NCBI RefSeq assembly: GCF_001522545.3
Contig: NC_031773.1
Coordinates: 20,759,386-20,823,385 of the forward strand
Source of the DNA: Parus major
Taxonomy: Eukaryota > Chordata > Aves > Passeriformes > Paridae
Direction of reading: 5' to 3'
Length of the DNA stretch: 64,000 nucleotides
Shown here: positions 63,340-64,000 of the stretch, piece by piece
Position numbering within the stretch: position 1 is the first letter of the stretch
How the letters are laid out: the number at the start of each line of letters is the position of its first letter
Position numbers and translations under genes: made by a program
Notes under the pieces: model-generated
Database searches by the model: none
What the model was told of the DNA's origin: nothing
The model's input: only the letters and a program-made list of their open reading frames with translations

Positions 63340-64000
63340 CAGTATACAGAGTCTTGGCAGACATTTCATACCATAGTTGACATACGCTAGCTGTGCAGCA
63401 GATGTATGACTAAAAGTAATTTGTGGTTGTGAACATACTCTGTTTCTCTGGTCAGGATGATAAATTTTGGTTGTGTATACACAGTATCAACTAAACCATG
63501 CTCTGTTGTCAATGAAAGAGTCCATATGAAGATTTTTTAAGGAAACTGATGCTCAAAAATACTGGAAGAAAATATATCTACCTGTTTATCTGGCCCACAG
63601 AAGCAAAATATGAAACTTAAGTTCTTCAAAACTAAGTAAAAATTTAAGAATGCCATCATGTCTAGTGATAGAGAAGTATTATGTAAGGTTGTGTCTTTAG
63701 ACCCATCTTAATCATTAGAGTCTTTCCTTCAGTTCCTTTGCAGTTTTCATGTAATTAATTATGAATAAAAATAAGAAATTAATGAAATTATTAAAATAAA
63801 TAGGAATATACTAGAGTCACTGAAACCTGGCATTGTGCCTATCAATACAGGTAACTCACACTTCAAAATGGGCTAACCATGCAGCTCTTCTGAAACAGCA
63901 TCTGTCTGCATTGTCCCCCAAGCAGAACAGCTCCTGCAAGAAATAATAATCCCTCCACAGATACCTTCTACTTATGGTAAAGACTATAATTTGTCAGTCA

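Larger units (their letters stand above)
25179..64000 (+). other. CADPS2: Intron 1 of CADPS2 (5' part, at least 38.8 kb)
   Basis: Everything from the exon 1 donor to the window end is read as intron 1. No open frame in it resembles the next conserved CADPS2 segment (the basic KQQLQ-type region leading to the C2 domain). The sequence is AT-rich and rich in stop codons in all frames, with scattered CR1 fragments. A very long first intron is known for vertebrate CADPS2. The rodent and human nested intronless RING genes (RNF133/RNF148) are not seen here. Confidence 0.85.
60335..64000. other. Intron 1, no gene recognised
   Basis: AT-rich. Holds a small GATA/GACA run (61739-61758), a (CTTT)n run (about 62172-62195), an E-box CACGTG (62541-62546) and a long A-rich tract at 63312-63339. 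Confidence 0.6.

Noticed and set aside
25179..64000. Nested intronless RING-finger genes RNF133/RNF148, which sit inside CADPS2 in mammals
   Set aside because: They would appear as frames of about 300 codons with a RING motif. Nothing of that kind is present.
25179..64000. CADPS2 exon 2 within the window
   Set aside because: No frame contains a sequence resembling the conserved segment that should follow RRQQK, so exon 2 is taken to lie downstream.
1..64000. tRNA, rRNA, snRNA, microRNA or CRISPR features
   Set aside because: I saw no cloverleaf motifs, conserved RNA boxes or regularly spaced repeats when reading the window. Faint cases would need a covariance-model search.

Overview
This window looks like avian nuclear DNA, AT-rich and almost gene-free. 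The main evidence is repeated 3' ends of CR1 LINEs, in both orientations, with the bird-type terminus ending in TTCTATGATTCTATG-like sequence. A decayed LTR-like repeat of a kind common in birds and one vertebrate CpG-island promoter with a neuronal first exon fit the same picture. I cannot fix the species. A passerine is plausible but not shown.

The only protein-coding feature I can support is coding exon 1 of CADPS2 (calcium-dependent secretion activator 2, CAPS2) on the + strand at 24855-25178. It encodes 108 residues and ends at a consensus GTGAGC splice donor. It lies in a strong CpG island (about 24270-25570) that is the likely promoter. The in-frame stop at 24774-24776 with no ATG between fixes the start.

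Positions 1 to about 24270 are upstream intergenic DNA. They hold simple repeats, a 29-bp tandem duplication, two tiny CR1 remnants, one 1.4 kb CR1 copy (about 21240-22645) and no recognisable gene. Positions 25179-64000 are all intron 1 of CADPS2, so the intron is at least 38.8 kb and exon 2 is not reached. The intron contains seven or so CR1 fragments, one LTR-like repeat (50772-51566), low-complexity tracts, several unusually clean inverted repeats and a small isolated CpG-rich patch near 58 kb that could be an internal exon or promoter.

No tRNA, rRNA, CRISPR or intact mobile element is visible, and I found no evidence of a new multigene system. The better leads are regulatory: a perfect AP-1/AP-1 palindrome at 45220-45242, the CpG-rich patch at 57940-58200, and TAATTA-bearing or long perfect palindromes in intron 1.
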